NCBI GenBank assembly: GCA_964057225.1 | Contig: CAXKVF010000075.1 | Location: 124,001-188,000, forward strand | DNA length: 64,000 bases | Direction of reading: 5' to 3' | Origin: Auanema rhodensis | Taxonomy: Eukaryota > Nematoda > Chromadorea > Rhabditida > Rhabditidae | Shown here: in pieces, positions 40,127 to 54,700 of the stretch | Position numbering within the stretch: position 1 is the first letter of the stretch | Layout of the letters: every line of letters begins with the position of its first letter | Position numbers and translations under genes: made by a program | The notes under the pieces: model-generated | Told to the model about the DNA's origin: nothing | Seen by the model: only the letters and a program-made list of their open reading frames with translations | The model's database searches: none

Positions 40127-43100
40127 AACTAATATCAATAAAAATTTGTTTTTAGACTAATATGGACATGGGGAATCTAATTTTGAAAACCGCATCTCTT
40201 TATCTTTCACGTGAAGCGAGTTACATACCAAGTGCACATCACGTGTACATTTAATTAGCATAAATTAAAGTTCACGTAAATTTCAAAGTCATGGTTACCA
40301 TTAACCAATATCAATAAAAATTTGTTTTTAGACTAATATGGACATGGGGAATCTAATTTTGAAAACCGCATCTCTTTATCTTTCACGTGAAGCGAGTTAC
40401 ATACCAAGTGCACATCACGTGTACATTTAATTAGCATAAATTAAAGTTCACGGAAATTTCAAAGTCATGGTTACCATGAACCAATATCAATAAAAATTTG
40501 TTTTTAGACTAATATGGACATGGGGAATCTAATTTTGAAAACCGCATCTCTTTATCTTTCACGTGAAGCGAGTTACATACCAAGTGCACATCACGTGTAC
40601 ATTTAATTAGCATAAATTAAAGTTCACGTAAATTTCAAAGTCATGGTTACCATGAACCAATATCAATAAAAATTTGTTTTTAGACTAATATGGACATGGG
40701 GAATCTAATTTTGAAAACCGCATCTCTTTATCTTTCACGTGAAGCGAGTTACATACCAAGTGCACATCACGTGTACATTTAATTAGCATAAATTAAAGTT
40801 CACGTAAATTTCAAAGTCATGGTTACCATGAACCAATATCAATAAAAATTTGTTTTTAGACTAATATGGACATGGGGAATCTAATTTTGAAAACCGCATC
40901 TCTTTATCTTTCACGTGAAGCGAGTTACATACCAAGTGCACATCACGTGTACATTTAATTAGCATAAATTAAAGTTCACGTAAATTTCAAAGTCATGGTT
41001 ACCATGCACCAATATCAATAAAAATTTGTTTTTAGACTAATATGGACATGGGGAATCTAATTTTGAAAACCGCATCTCTTTATCTTTCACGTGAAGCGAG
41101 TTACATACCAAGTGCACATCACGTGTACATTTAATTAGCATAAATTAAAGTTCACGTAAATTTCAAAGTCATGGTTACCATGAACCAATATCAATAAAAA
41201 TTTGTTTTTAGACTAATATCGACATGGGGAATCTAATTTTGAAAACCGCATCTCTTCATCTTTCACGTGAAGCGAGTTACATACCAAGTACACATCACGT
41301 GTACATTTAATTAGCATAAATTAAAGTTCACGTAAATTTCAAAGTCATGGTTACCATGCACAAATATCAAAAAAATTTGTTTTTAGACTAATATGGACAT
41401 GGGGAATCTAATTTTGAAAACCGCATCTCTTTATCTTTCACGTGAAGCGAGTTACATACCAAGTGCACATCACGTGTACATTTAATTAGCATAAATTAAA
41501 GTTCACGTAAATTTCAAAGTCATGGTTACCATGCACCAATATCAATAAAAATTTGTTTTTAGACTAATATGGACATGGGGAATCTAATTTTGAAAACCGC
41601 ATCTCTTTATCTTTCACGTGGAGCGAGTTACATACCAAGTGCACATCACGTGTACATTTAATTAGCATAAATTAAAGTTCACGTAAATTTCAAAGTCATG
41701 GTTACCATGAAGCAATATCAATAAAAATTTGTTTTTAGACTAATATGGACATGGGGAATCTAATTTTGAAAACCGCATCTCTTTATCTTTCACGTGAAGC
41801 GAGTTACATACCAAGTGCACATCACGTGTACATTTAATTAGCATAAATTAAAGTTCACGTAAATTTCAAAGTCATGGTTACCATGAAGCAATATCAATAA
41901 AAATTTGTTTTTAGACTAATATGGACATGGGGAATCTAATTTTGAAAACCGCATCTCTTTATCTTTCACGTGAAGCGAGTTACATACCAAGTGCACATCA
42001 CGTGTACATTTAATTAGCATAAATTAAAGTTCACGTAAATTTCAAAGTCATGGTTACCATGAACCAATATCAATAAAAATTTGTTTTTAGACTAATATGG
42101 ACATGGGGAATCTAATTTTGAAAACCGCATTTCTTTATCTTTTACGTGAAGCGAGTTACATACCAAGAGCACATCACGTGTACATTTAATTAGCATAAAT
42201 TAAAGTTCACGTAAATTTCAAAGTCATGGTTACCATGAACCAATATCAATAAAAATTTGTTTTTAGACTAATATGGACATGGGGAATCTAATTTTGAAAA
42301 CCGCATCTCTTTATCTTTCACGTGAAGCGAGTTACATACCAAGTGCACATCACGTGTACATTTAATTAGCATAAATTAAAGTTCACGTAAATTTCAAAGT
42401 CATGGTTACCATGCACCAATATCAATAAAAATTTGTTTTTAGACTAATATGGACATGGGGAATCTAATTTTGAAAACCGCATCTCTTTATCTTTCACGTG
42501 AAGCGAGTTACATACCAAGTGCACATCACGTGTACATTTAATTAGCATAAATTAAAGTTCACGTAAATTTCAAAGTCATGGTTACCATGAACCAATATCA
42601 ATAAAAATTTGTTTTTAGACTAATATCGACATGGGGAATCTAATTTTGAAAACCGCATCTCTTCATCTTTCACGTGAAGCGAGTTACATACCAAGTACAC
42701 ATCACGTGTACATTTAATTAGCATAAATTAAAGTTCACGTAAATTTCAAAGTCATGGTTACCATGCACAAATATCAAAAAAATTTGTTTTTAGACTAATA
42801 TGGACATGGGGAATCTAATTTTGAAAACCGCATCTCTTTATCTTTCACGTGAAGCGAGTTACATACCAAGTGCACATCACGTGTACATTTAATTAGCATA
42901 AATTAAAGTTCACGTAAATTTCAAAGTCATGGTTACCATGCACCAATATCAATAAAAATTTGTTTTTAGACTAATATGGACATGGGGAATCTAATTTTGA
43001 AAACCGCATCTCTTTATCTTTCACGTGGAGCGAGTTACATACCAAGTGCACATCACGTGTACATTTAATTAGCATAAATTAAAGTTCACGTAAATTTCAA

Positions 43101-45760
43101 AGTCATGGTTACCATGAAGCAATATCAATAAAAATTTGTTTTTAGACTAATATGGACATGGGGAATCTAATTTTGAAAACCGCATCTCTTTATCTTTCAC
43201 GTGAAGCGAGTTACATACCAAGTGCACATCACGTGTACATTTAATTAGCATAAATTAAAGTTCACGTAAATTTCAAAGTCATGGTTACCATGAAGCAATA
43301 TCAATAAAAATTTGTTTTTAGACTAATATGGACATGGGGAATCTAATTTTGAAAACCGCATCTCTTTATCTTTCACGTGAAGCGAGTTACATACCAAGTG
43401 CACATCACGTGTACATTTAATTAGCATAAATTAAAGTTCACGTAAATTTCAAAGTCATGGTTACCATGAACCAATATCAATAAAAATTTGTTTTTAGACT
43501 AATATGGACATGGGGAATCTAATTTTGAAAACCGCATTTCTTTATCTTTCACGTGAAGCGAGTTACATACCAAGAGCACATCACGTGTACATTTAATTAG
43601 CATAAATTAAAGTTCACGTAAATTTCAAAGTCATGGTTACCATGAAGCAATATCAATAAAAATTTGTTTTTAGACTAATATGGACATGGGGAATCTAATT
43701 TTGAAAACCGCATCTCTTTATCTTTCACGTGAAGCGAGTTACATACCAAGTGCACATCACGTGTACATTTAATTAGCATAAATTAAAGTTCACGTAAATT
43801 TCAAAGTCATGGTTACCATGAAGCAATATCAATAAAAATTTGTTTTTAGACTAATATGGACATGGGAAATCTAATTTTGAAAACCGCATATCTTTATCTT
43901 TCACGTGAAGCGAGTTACATACCAAGTGCACATCACGTGTACATTTAATTAGCATAAATTAAAGTTCACGCAAATTTCAAAGTCATGGTTACCATGAACC
44001 AATATCAATAAAAATTTGTTTTTAGACTAATATGGACATGGGGAATCTAATTTTGAAAACCGCATCTCTTTATCTTTCACGTGAAGCGAGTTACATACCA
44101 AGTGCACATCACGTGTACATTTAATTAGCATAAATTAAAGTTCACGTAAATTTCAAAGTCATGGTTACCATGAACTAATATCAATAAAAATTTGTTTTTA
44201 GACTAATATGGACATGGGGAATCTAATTTTGAAAACCGCATCTCTTCATCTTTCACGTGAAGCGAGTTACATACCAAGTGCACATCACGTGTACATTTAA
44301 TTAGCATAAATTAAAGTTCACGTAAATTTCAAAGTCATGGTTACCATGCACCAATATCAATAAAAATTTGTTTTTAGACTAATATGGACATGGGGAATCT
44401 AATTTTGAAAACCGCATCTCTTTATCTTTCACGTGAAGCGAGTTACATACCAAGTGCACATCACGTGTACATTTAATTAGCATAAATTAAAGTTCACGTA
44501 AATTTCAAAGTCATGGTTACCATGCACCAATATCAATAAAAATTTGTTTTTAGACTAATATGGACATGGGGAATCTAATTTTGAAAACCGCATCTCTTTA
44601 TCTTTCACGTGAAGCGAGTTACATACCAAGTGCACATCACGTGTACATTTAATTAGCATAAATTAAAGTTCACGTAAATTTCAAAGTCATGGTTACCATG
44701 CACCAATATCAATAAAAATTTGTTTTTAGACTAATATGGACATGGGGAATCTAATTTTGAAAACCGCATCTCTTTATCTTTCACGTGAAGCGAGTTACAT
44801 ACCAAGTGCACATCACGTGTACATTTAATTAGCATAAATTAAAGTTCACGTAAATTTCAAAGTCATGGTTACCATGCACCAATATCAATAAAAATTTGTT
44901 TTTAGACTAATATGGACATGGGGAATCTAATTTTGAAAACCGCATCTCTTTATCTTTCACGTGAAGCGAGTTACATACCAAGTGCACATCACGTGTACAT
45001 TTAATTAGCATAAATTAAAGTTCACGTAAATTTCAAAGTCATGGTTACCATGAACCAATATCAATAAAAATTTGTTTTTAGACTAATATGGACATGGGGA
45101 ATCTAATTTTGAAAACCGCATCTCTTTATCTTTCACGTGAAGCGAGTTACATACCAAGTGCACATCACGTGTACATTTAATTAGCATAAATTAAAGTTCA
45201 CGTAAATTTCAAAGTCATGGTTACCATGAACCAATATCAATAAAAATTTGTTTTTAGACTAATATGGACATGGGGAATCTAATTTTGAAAACCGCATCTC
45301 TTTATCTTTCACGTGAAGCGAGTTACATACCAAGTGCACATCACGTGTACATTTAATTAGCATAAATTAAAGTTCACGTAAATTTCAAAGTCATGGTTAC
45401 CATGAACCAATATCAATGAAAATTTGTTTTTAGACTAATATGGACATGGGGAATCTAATTTTGAAAACCGCATTTCTTTATCTTTCACGTGAAGCGAGTT
45501 ACATACCAAGTGCACATCACGTGTACATTTAATTAGCATAAATTAAAGTTCACGTAAAATTCAAAGTCATGGTTACCATGAACCAATATCAATAAAAATT
45601 TGTTTTTAGACTAATATGGACATGGGGAATCTAATTTTGAAAACCGCATCTCTTTATCTTTCACGTGAAGCGAGTTACATACCAAGTGCACATCACGTGT
45701 ACATTTAATTAGCATAAATTAAAGTTCACGTAAATTTCAAAGTCATGGTTACCATGAAGC
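40127..45760 (+). repeat. Large higher-order unit, copy 3 (partial)
   Basis: Third copy, offset 8669 bp from copy 2: CCATTAACC (40298 vs 31629), CACGGAAA (40449), TATCGACATG (41217 and 42624), the doubled CAAGAGCAC run, CATGGGAAATC (about 43862) and CAATGAAAA (45414 vs 36745). It inherits the 1407-bp local duplication. A private change, CTTTTACGTG in place of CTTTCACGTG, is at about 42149. Agreement with copy 2 stops at about 45.76 kb, where an AAGCAAT monomer replaces AACTAAT and the 13-monomer regime takes over, so the copy is cut short or was overwritten. Confidence 0.83.
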
Positions 45761-48700
45761 AATATCAATAAAAATTTGTTTTTAGACTAATATGGACATG
45801 GGGAATCTAATTTTGAAAACCGCATCTCTTTATCTTTCACGTGAAGCGAGTTACATACCAAGTGCACATCACGTGTACATTTAATTAGCATAAATTAAAG
45901 TTCACGTAAAATTCAAAGTCATGGTTACCATGAACCAATATCAATAAAAATTTGTTTTTAGACTAATATGGACATGGGGAATCTAATTTTGAAAACCGCA
46001 TCTCTTTATCTTTCACGTGAAGCGAGTTACATACCAAGTGCACATCACGTGTACATTTAATTAGCATAAATTAAAGTTCACGTAAATTTCAAAGTCATGG
46101 TTACCATGAAGCAATATCAATAAAAATTTGTTTGTAGACTAATATGGACATGAGGAATCTAATTTTGAAAACCGCATCTCTTTATCTTTCACGTGAAGCG
46201 AGTTACATACCAAGTGCACATCACGTGTACATTTAATTAGCATTAATTAAAGTTCACGTAAATTTCAAAGTCATGGTTACCATGAACCAATATCAATAAA
46301 AATTTGTTTTTAGACTAATATGGACATGGGGAATCTAATTTTGAAAACCGCATCTCTTTATCTTTCAAGTGAAGCGAGTTACATACCAAGTGCACATCAC
46401 GTGTACATTTAATTAGCATAAATTAAAGTTCACGTAAATTTCAAAGTCATGGTTACCATGAAGCAATATCAATAAAAATTTGTTTTTAGACTAATATGGA
46501 CATGGGGAATCTAATTTTGAAAACCGCATCTCTTTATCTTTCACGTGAAGCGAGTTACATACCAAGTGCACATCACGTGTACATTTAATTAGCATAAATT
46601 AAAGTTCACGTAAATTTCAAAGTCATGGTTACCATGAAGCAATATCAATAAAAATTTGTTTTTAGACTAATATGGACATGGGGAATCTAATTTTGAAAAC
46701 CGCATCTCTTTATCTTTCACGTGAAGCGAGTTACATACCAAGTGCACATCACGTGTACATTTAATTAGCATAAATTAAAGTTCACGTAAATTTCAAAGTC
46801 ATGGTTACCATGCACCAATATCAATAAAAATTTGTTTTTAGACTAATATGGACATGGGGAATCTAATTTTGAAAACCGCATCTCTTTATCTTTCACGTGA
46901 AGCGAGTTACATACCAAGTGCACATCACGTGTACATTTAATTAGCATAAATTAAAGTTCACGTAAATTTCAAAGTCATGGTTACCATGCACCAATATCAA
47001 TAAAAATTTGTTTTTAGACTAATATGGACATGGGGAATCTAATTTTGAAAACCGCATCTCTTTATCTTTCACGTGAAGCGAGTTACATACCAAGTGCACA
47101 TCACGTGTACATTTAATTAGCATAAATTAAAGTTCACGTAAATTTCAAAGTCATGGTTACCATGCACCAATATCAATAAAAATTTGTTTTTAGACTAATA
47201 TGGACATGGGGAATCTAATTTTGAAAACCGCATCTCTTTATCTTTCACGTGAAGCGAGTTACATACCAAGTGCACATCACGTGTACATTTAATTAGCATA
47301 AATTAAAGTTCACGTAAATTTCAAAGTCATGGTTACCATGCACCAATATCAATAAAAATTTGTTTTTAGACTAATATGGACATGGGGAATCTAATTTTGA
47401 AAACCGCATCTCTTTATCTTTCACGTGAAGCGAGTTACATACCAAGTGCACATCACGTGTACATTTAATTAGCATAAATTAAAGTTCACGTAAATTTCAA
47501 AGTCATGGTTACCATGAACCAATATCAATAAAAATTTGTTTTTAGACTAATATGGACATGGGGAATCTAATTTTGAAAACCGCATCTCTTTATCTTTCAC
47601 GTGAAGCGAGTTACATACCAAGTGCACATCACGTGTACATTTAATTAGCATAAATTAAAGTTCACGTAAATTTCAAAGTCATGGTTACCATGAACCAATA
47701 TCAATGAAAATTTGTTTTTAGACTAATATGGACATGGGGAATCTAATTTTGAAAACCGCATTTCTTTATCTTTCACGTGAAGCGAGTTACATACCAAGTG
47801 CACATCACGTGTACATTTAATTAGCATAAATTAAAGTTCACGTAAAATTCAAAGTCATGGTTACCATGAACCAATATCAATAAAAATTTGTTTTTAGACT
47901 AATATGGACATGGGGAATCTAATTTTGAAAACCGCATCTCTTTATCTTTCACGTGAAGCGAGTTACATACCAAGTGCACATCACGTGTACATTTAATTAG
48001 CATAAATTAAAGTTCACGTAAATTTCAAAGTCATGGTTACCATGAAGCAATATCAATAAAAATTTGTTTTTAGACTAATATGGACATGGGGAATCTAATT
48101 TTGAAAACCGCATCTCTTTATCTTTCACGTGAAGCGAGTTACATACCAAGTGCACATCACGTGTACATTTAATTAGCATAAATTAAAGTTCACGTAAAAT
48201 TCAAAGTCATGGTTACCATGAACCAATATCAATAAAAATTTGTTTTTAGACTAATATGGACATGGGGAATATAATTTTGAAAACCGCATCTCTTTATCTT
48301 TCACGTGAAGCGAGTTACATACCAAGTGCACATCACGTGTACATTTAATTAGCATAAATTAAAGTTCACGTAAATTTCAAAGTCATGGTTACCATGAAGC
48401 AATATCAATAAAAATTTGTTTGTAGACTAATATGGACATGAGGAATCTAATTTTGAAAACCGCATCTCTTTATATTTCACGTGAAGCGAGTTACATACCA
48501 AGTGCACATCACGTGTACATTTAATTAGCATAAATTAAAGTTCACGTAAATTTCAAAGTCATGGTTACCATGAAGCAATATCAATAAAAATTTGTTTTTA
48601 GACTAATATGGACATGGGGAATCTAATTTTGAAAACCGCATCTCTTTATCTTTCACGTGAAGCGAGTTACATACCAAGTGCACATCACGTGTACATTTAA

Positions 48701-51700
48701 TTAGCATAAATTAAAGTTCACGTAAAATTCAAAGTCATGGTTACCATGAACCAATATCAATAAAAATTTGTTTTTAGACTAATATGGACATGGGGAATCT
48801 AATTTTGAAAACCGCATCTCTTTATCTTTCACGTGAAGCGAGTTACATACCAAGTGCACATCACGTGTACATTTAATTAGCATAAATTAAAGTTCACGTA
48901 AATTTCAAAGTCATGGTTACCATGAAGCAATATCAATAGAAATTTGTTTGTAGACTAATATGGACATGAGGAATCTAATTTTGAAAACCGCATCTCTTTA
49001 TCTTTCACGTGAAGCGAGTTACATACCAAGTGCACATCACGTGTACATTTAATTAGCATTAATTAAAGTTCACGTAAATTTCAAAGTCATGGTTACCATG
49101 AACCAATATCAATAAAAATTTGTTTTTAGACTAATATGGACATGGGGAATCTAATTTTGAAAACCGCATCTCTTTATCTTTCACGTGAAGCGAGTTACAT
49201 ACCAAGTGCACATCACGTGTACATTTAATTAGCATAAATTAAAGTTCACGTAAATTTCAAAGTCATGGTTACCATGAAGCAATATCAATAAAAGTTTGTT
49301 TTTAGACTAATATGGACATGGGGAATCTAATTTTGAAAACCGCATCTCTTTATCTTTCACGTGAAGCGAGTTACATACCAAGTGCACATCACGTGTACAT
49401 TTAATTAGCATAAATTAAAGTTCACGTAAATTTCAAAGTCATGGTTACCATGAAGCAATATCAATAAAAATTTGTTTTTAGACTAATATGGACATGGGGA
49501 ATCTAATTTTGAAAACCGCATCTCTTTATCTTTCACGTGAAGCGAGTTACATACCAAGTGCACATCACGTGTACATTTAATTAGCATTAATTAAAGTTCA
49601 CGTAAATTTCAAAGTCATGGTTACCATGAACCAATATCAATAAAAATTTGTTTTTAGACTAATATGGACATGGGGAATCTAATTTTGAAAACCGCATCTC
49701 TTTATCTTTCACGTGAAGCGAGTTACATACCAAGTGCACATCACGTGTACATTTAATTAGCATAAATTAAAGTTCACGTAAATTTCAAAGTCATGGTTAC
49801 CATGAACCAATATCAATAAAAATTTGTTTTTAGACTAATATGGACATGGGGAATCTAATTTTGAAAACCGCATCTCTTTATCTTTCACGTGAAGCGAGTT
49901 ACATACCAAGTGCACATCACGTGTACATTTAATTAGCATAAATTAAAGTTCACGTAAATTTCAAAGTCATGGTTACCATGAAGCAATATCAATAAAAGTT
50001 TGTTTTTAGACTAATATGGACATGGGGAATCTAATTTTGAAAACCGCATCTCTTTATCTTTCACGTGAAGCGAGTTACATACCAAGTGCACATCACGTGT
50101 ACATTTAATTAGCATAAATTAAAGTTCACGTAAATTTCAAAGTCATGGTTACCATGAAGCAATATCAATAAAAATTTGTTTTTAGACTAATATGGACATG
50201 GGGAATCTAATTTTGAAAACCGCATCTCTTTATCTTTCACGTGAAGCGAGTTACATACCAAGTGCACATCACGTGTACATTTAATTAGCATTAATTAAAG
50301 TTCACGTAAATTTCAAAGTCATGGTTACCATGAACCAATATCAATAAAAATTTGTTTTTAGACTAATATGGACATGGGGAATCTAATTTTGAAAACCGCA
50401 TCTCTTTATCTTTCACGTGAAGCGAGTTACATACCAAGTGCACATCACGTGTACATTTAATTAGCATAAATTAAAGTTCACGTAAATTTCAAAGTCATGG
50501 TTACCATGAACCAATATCAATAGAAATTTGTTTGTAGACTAATATGGACATGAGGAATCTAATTTTGAAAACCGCATCTCTTTATCTTTCACGTGAAGCG
50601 AGTTACATACCAAGTGCACATCACGTGTACATTTAATTAGCATAAATTAAAGTTCACGTAAATTTCAAAGTCATGGTTACCATGAAGCAATATCAATAAA
50701 AATTTGTTTGTAGACTAATATGGACATGAGGAATCTAATTTTGAAAACCGCATCTCTTTATCTTTCACGTGAAGCGAGTTACATACCAAGTGCACATCAC
50801 GTGTACATTTAATTAGCATAAATTAAAGTTCACGTAAATTTCAAAGTCATGGTTACCATGAAGCAATATCAATAAAAATTTGTTTTTAGACTAATATGGA
50901 CATGGGGAATCTAATTTTGAAAACCGCATCTCTTTATCTTTCACGTGAAGCGAGTTACATACCAAGTGCACATCACGTGTACATTTAATTAGCATAAATT
51001 AAAGTTCACGTAAAATTCAAAGTCATGGTTACCATGAACCAATATCAATAAAAATTTGTTTTTAGACTAATATGGACATGGGGAATCTAATTTTGAAAAC
51101 CGCATCTCTTTATCTTTCACGTGAAGCGAGTTACATACCAAGTGCACATCACGTGTACATTTAATTAGCATAAATTAAAGTTCACGTAAATTTCAAAGTC
51201 ATGGTTACCATGAAGCAATATCAATAGAAATTTGTTTGTAGACTAATATGGACATGAGGAATCTAATTTTGAAAACCGCATCTCTTTATCTTTCACGTGA
51301 AGCGAGTTACATACCAAGTGCACATCACGTGTACATTTAATTAGCATTAATTAAAGTTCACGTAAATTTCAAAGTCATGGTTACCATGAACCAATATCAA
51401 TAAAAATTTGTTTTTAGACTAATATGGACATGGGGAATCTAATTTTGAAAACCGCATCTCTTTATCTTTCACGTGAAGCGAGTTACATACCAAGTGCACA
51501 TCACGTGTACATTTAATTAGCATAAATTAAAGTTCACGTAAATTTCAAAGTCATGGTTACCATGAAGCAATATCAATAAAAGTTTGTTTTTAGACTAATA
51601 TGGACATGGGGAATCTAATTTTGAAAACCGCATCTCTTTATCTTTCACGTGAAGCGAGTTACATACCAAGTGCACATCACGTGTACATTTAATTAGCATA

Positions 51701-54700
51701 AATTAAAGTTCACGTAAATTTCAAAGTCATGGTTACCATGAAGCAATATCAATAAAAGTTTGTTTTTAGACTAATATGGACATGGGGAATCTAATTTTGA
51801 AAACCGCATCTCTTTATCTTTCACGTGAAGCGAGTTACATACCAAGTGCACATCACGTGTACATTTAATTAGCATAAATTAAAGTTCACGTAAATTTCAA
51901 AGTCATGGTTACCATGAACCAATATCAATAAAAATTTGTTTTTAGACTAATATGGACATGGGGAATCTAATTTTGAAAACCGCATCTCTTCATCTTTCAC
52001 GTGAAGCGAGTTACATACCAAGTGCACATCACGTGTACATTTAATTAGCATAAATTAAAGTTCACGTAAATTTCAAAGTCATGGTTACCATGAAGCAATA
52101 TCAATAAAAATTTGTTTTTAGACTAATATGGACATGAGGAATCTAATTTTGAAAACCGCATCTCTTTATCTTTCACGTGAAGCGAGTTACATACCAAGTG
52201 CACATCACGTGTACATTTAATTAGCATTAATTAAAGTTCACGTAAATTTCAAAGTCATGGTTACCATGAACCAATATCAATAAAAATTTGTTTTTAGACT
52301 AATATGGACATGGGGAATCTAATTTTGAAAACCGCATCTCTTTATCTTTCACGTGAAGCGAGTTACATACCAAGTGCACATCACGTGTACATTTAATTAG
52401 CATTAATTAAAGTTCACGTAAATTTCAAAGTCATGGTTACCATGAAGCAATATCAATAAAAATTTGTTTTTAGACTAATATGGACATGGGGAATCTAATT
52501 TTGAAAACCGCATCTCTTTATCTTTCACGTGAAGCGAGTTACATACCAAGTGCACATCACGTGTACATTTAATTAGCATAAATTAAAGTTCACGTAAAAT
52601 TCAAAGTCATGGTTACCATGAACCAATATCAATAAAAATTTGTTTTTAGACTAATATGGACATGGGGAATCTAATTTTGAAAACCGCATCTCTTTATCTT
52701 TCACTTGAAGCGAGTTACATACCAAGTGCACATCACGTGTACATTTAATTAGCATAAATTAAAGTTCACGTAAATTTCAAAGTCATGGTTACCATGAAGC
52801 AATATCAATAAAAATTTGTTTGTAGACTAATATGGACATGAGGAATCTAATTTTGAAAACCGCATCTCTTTATCTTTCACGTGAAGCGAGTTACATACCA
52901 AGTGCACATCACGTGTACATTTAATTAGCATTAATTAAAGTTCACGTAAATTTCAAAGTCATGGTTACCATGAACCAATATCAATAAAAATTTGTTTTTA
53001 GACTAATATGGACATGGGGAGTCTAATTTTGAAAACCGCATCTCTTTATCTTTCACGTGAAGCGAGTTACATACCAAGTGCACATCACGTGTACATTTAA
53101 TTAGCATAAATTAAAGTTCACGTAAATTTCAAAGTCATGGTTACCATGAAGCAATATCAATAAAAATTTGTTTGTAGACTAATATGGACATGAGGAATCT
53201 AATTTTGAAAACCGCATCTCTTTATCTTTCACGTGAAGCGAGTTACATACCAAGTGCACATCACGTGTACATTTAATTAGCATAAATTAAAGTTCACGTA
53301 AATTTCAAAGTCATGGTTACCATGAAGCAATATCAATAAAAATTTGTTTTTAGACTAATATGGACATGGGGAATCTAATTTTGAAAACCGCATCTCTTTA
53401 TCTTTCACGTGAAGCGAGTTACATACCAAGTGCACATCACGTGTACATTTAATTAGCATTAATTAAAGTTCACGTAAATTTCAAAGTCATGGTTACCATG
53501 AACCAATATCAATAAAAATTTGTTTTTAGACTAATATGGACATGGGGAATCTAATTTTGAAAACCGCATCTCTTTATCTTTCACGTGAAGCGAGTTACAT
53601 ACCAAGTGCACATCACGTGTACATTTAATTAGCATAAATTAAAGTTCACGTAAATTTCAAAGTCATGGTTACCATGAAGCAATATCAATAAAAGTTTGTT
53701 TTTAGACTAATATGGACATGGGGAATCTAATTTTGAAAACCGCATCTCTTTATCTTTCACGTGAAGCGAGTTACATACCAAGTGCACATCACGTGTACAT
53801 TTAATTAGCATTAATTAAAGTTCACGTAAATTTCAAAGTCATGGTTACCATGAACCAATATCAATAAAAATTTGTTTTTAGACTAATATGGACATGGGGA
53901 ATCTAATTTTGAAAACCGCATCTCTTTATCTTTCACGTGAAGCGAGTTACATACCAAGTGCACATCACGTGTACATTTAATTAGCATAAATTAAAGTTCA
54001 CGTAAATTTCAAAGTCATGGTTACCATGAAGCAATATCAATAAAAATTTGTTTTTAGACTAATATGGACATGGGGAATCTAATTTTGAAAACCGCATCTC
54101 TTTATCTTTCACGTGAAGCGAGTTACATACCAAGTGCACATCACGTGTACATTTAATTAGCATTAATTAAAGTTCACGTAAATTTCAAAGTCATGGTTAC
54201 CATGAACCAATATCAATAAAAATTTGTTTTTAGACTAATATGGACATGGGGAATCTAATTTTGAAAACCGCATCTCTTTATCTTTCACGTGAAGCGAGTT
54301 ACATACCAAGTGCACATCACGTGTACATTTAATTAGCATAAATTAAAGTTCACGTAAATTTCAAAGTCATGGTTACCATGAACCAATATTAATAAAAATT
54401 TGTTTTTAGACTAATATGGACATGAGGAATCTAATTTTGAAAACCGCATCTCTTTATCTTTCACGTGAAGCGAGTTACATACCAAGTGCACATCACGTGT
54501 ACATTTAATTAGCATTAATTAAAGTTCACGTAAATTTCAAAGTCATGGTTACCATGAACCAATATCAATAAAAATTTGTTTTTAGACTAATATGGACATG
54601 GGGAATCTAATTTTGAAAACCGCATCTCTTTATCTTTCACGTGAAGCGAGTTACATACCAAGTGCACATCACGTGTACATTTAATTAGCATTAATTAAAG

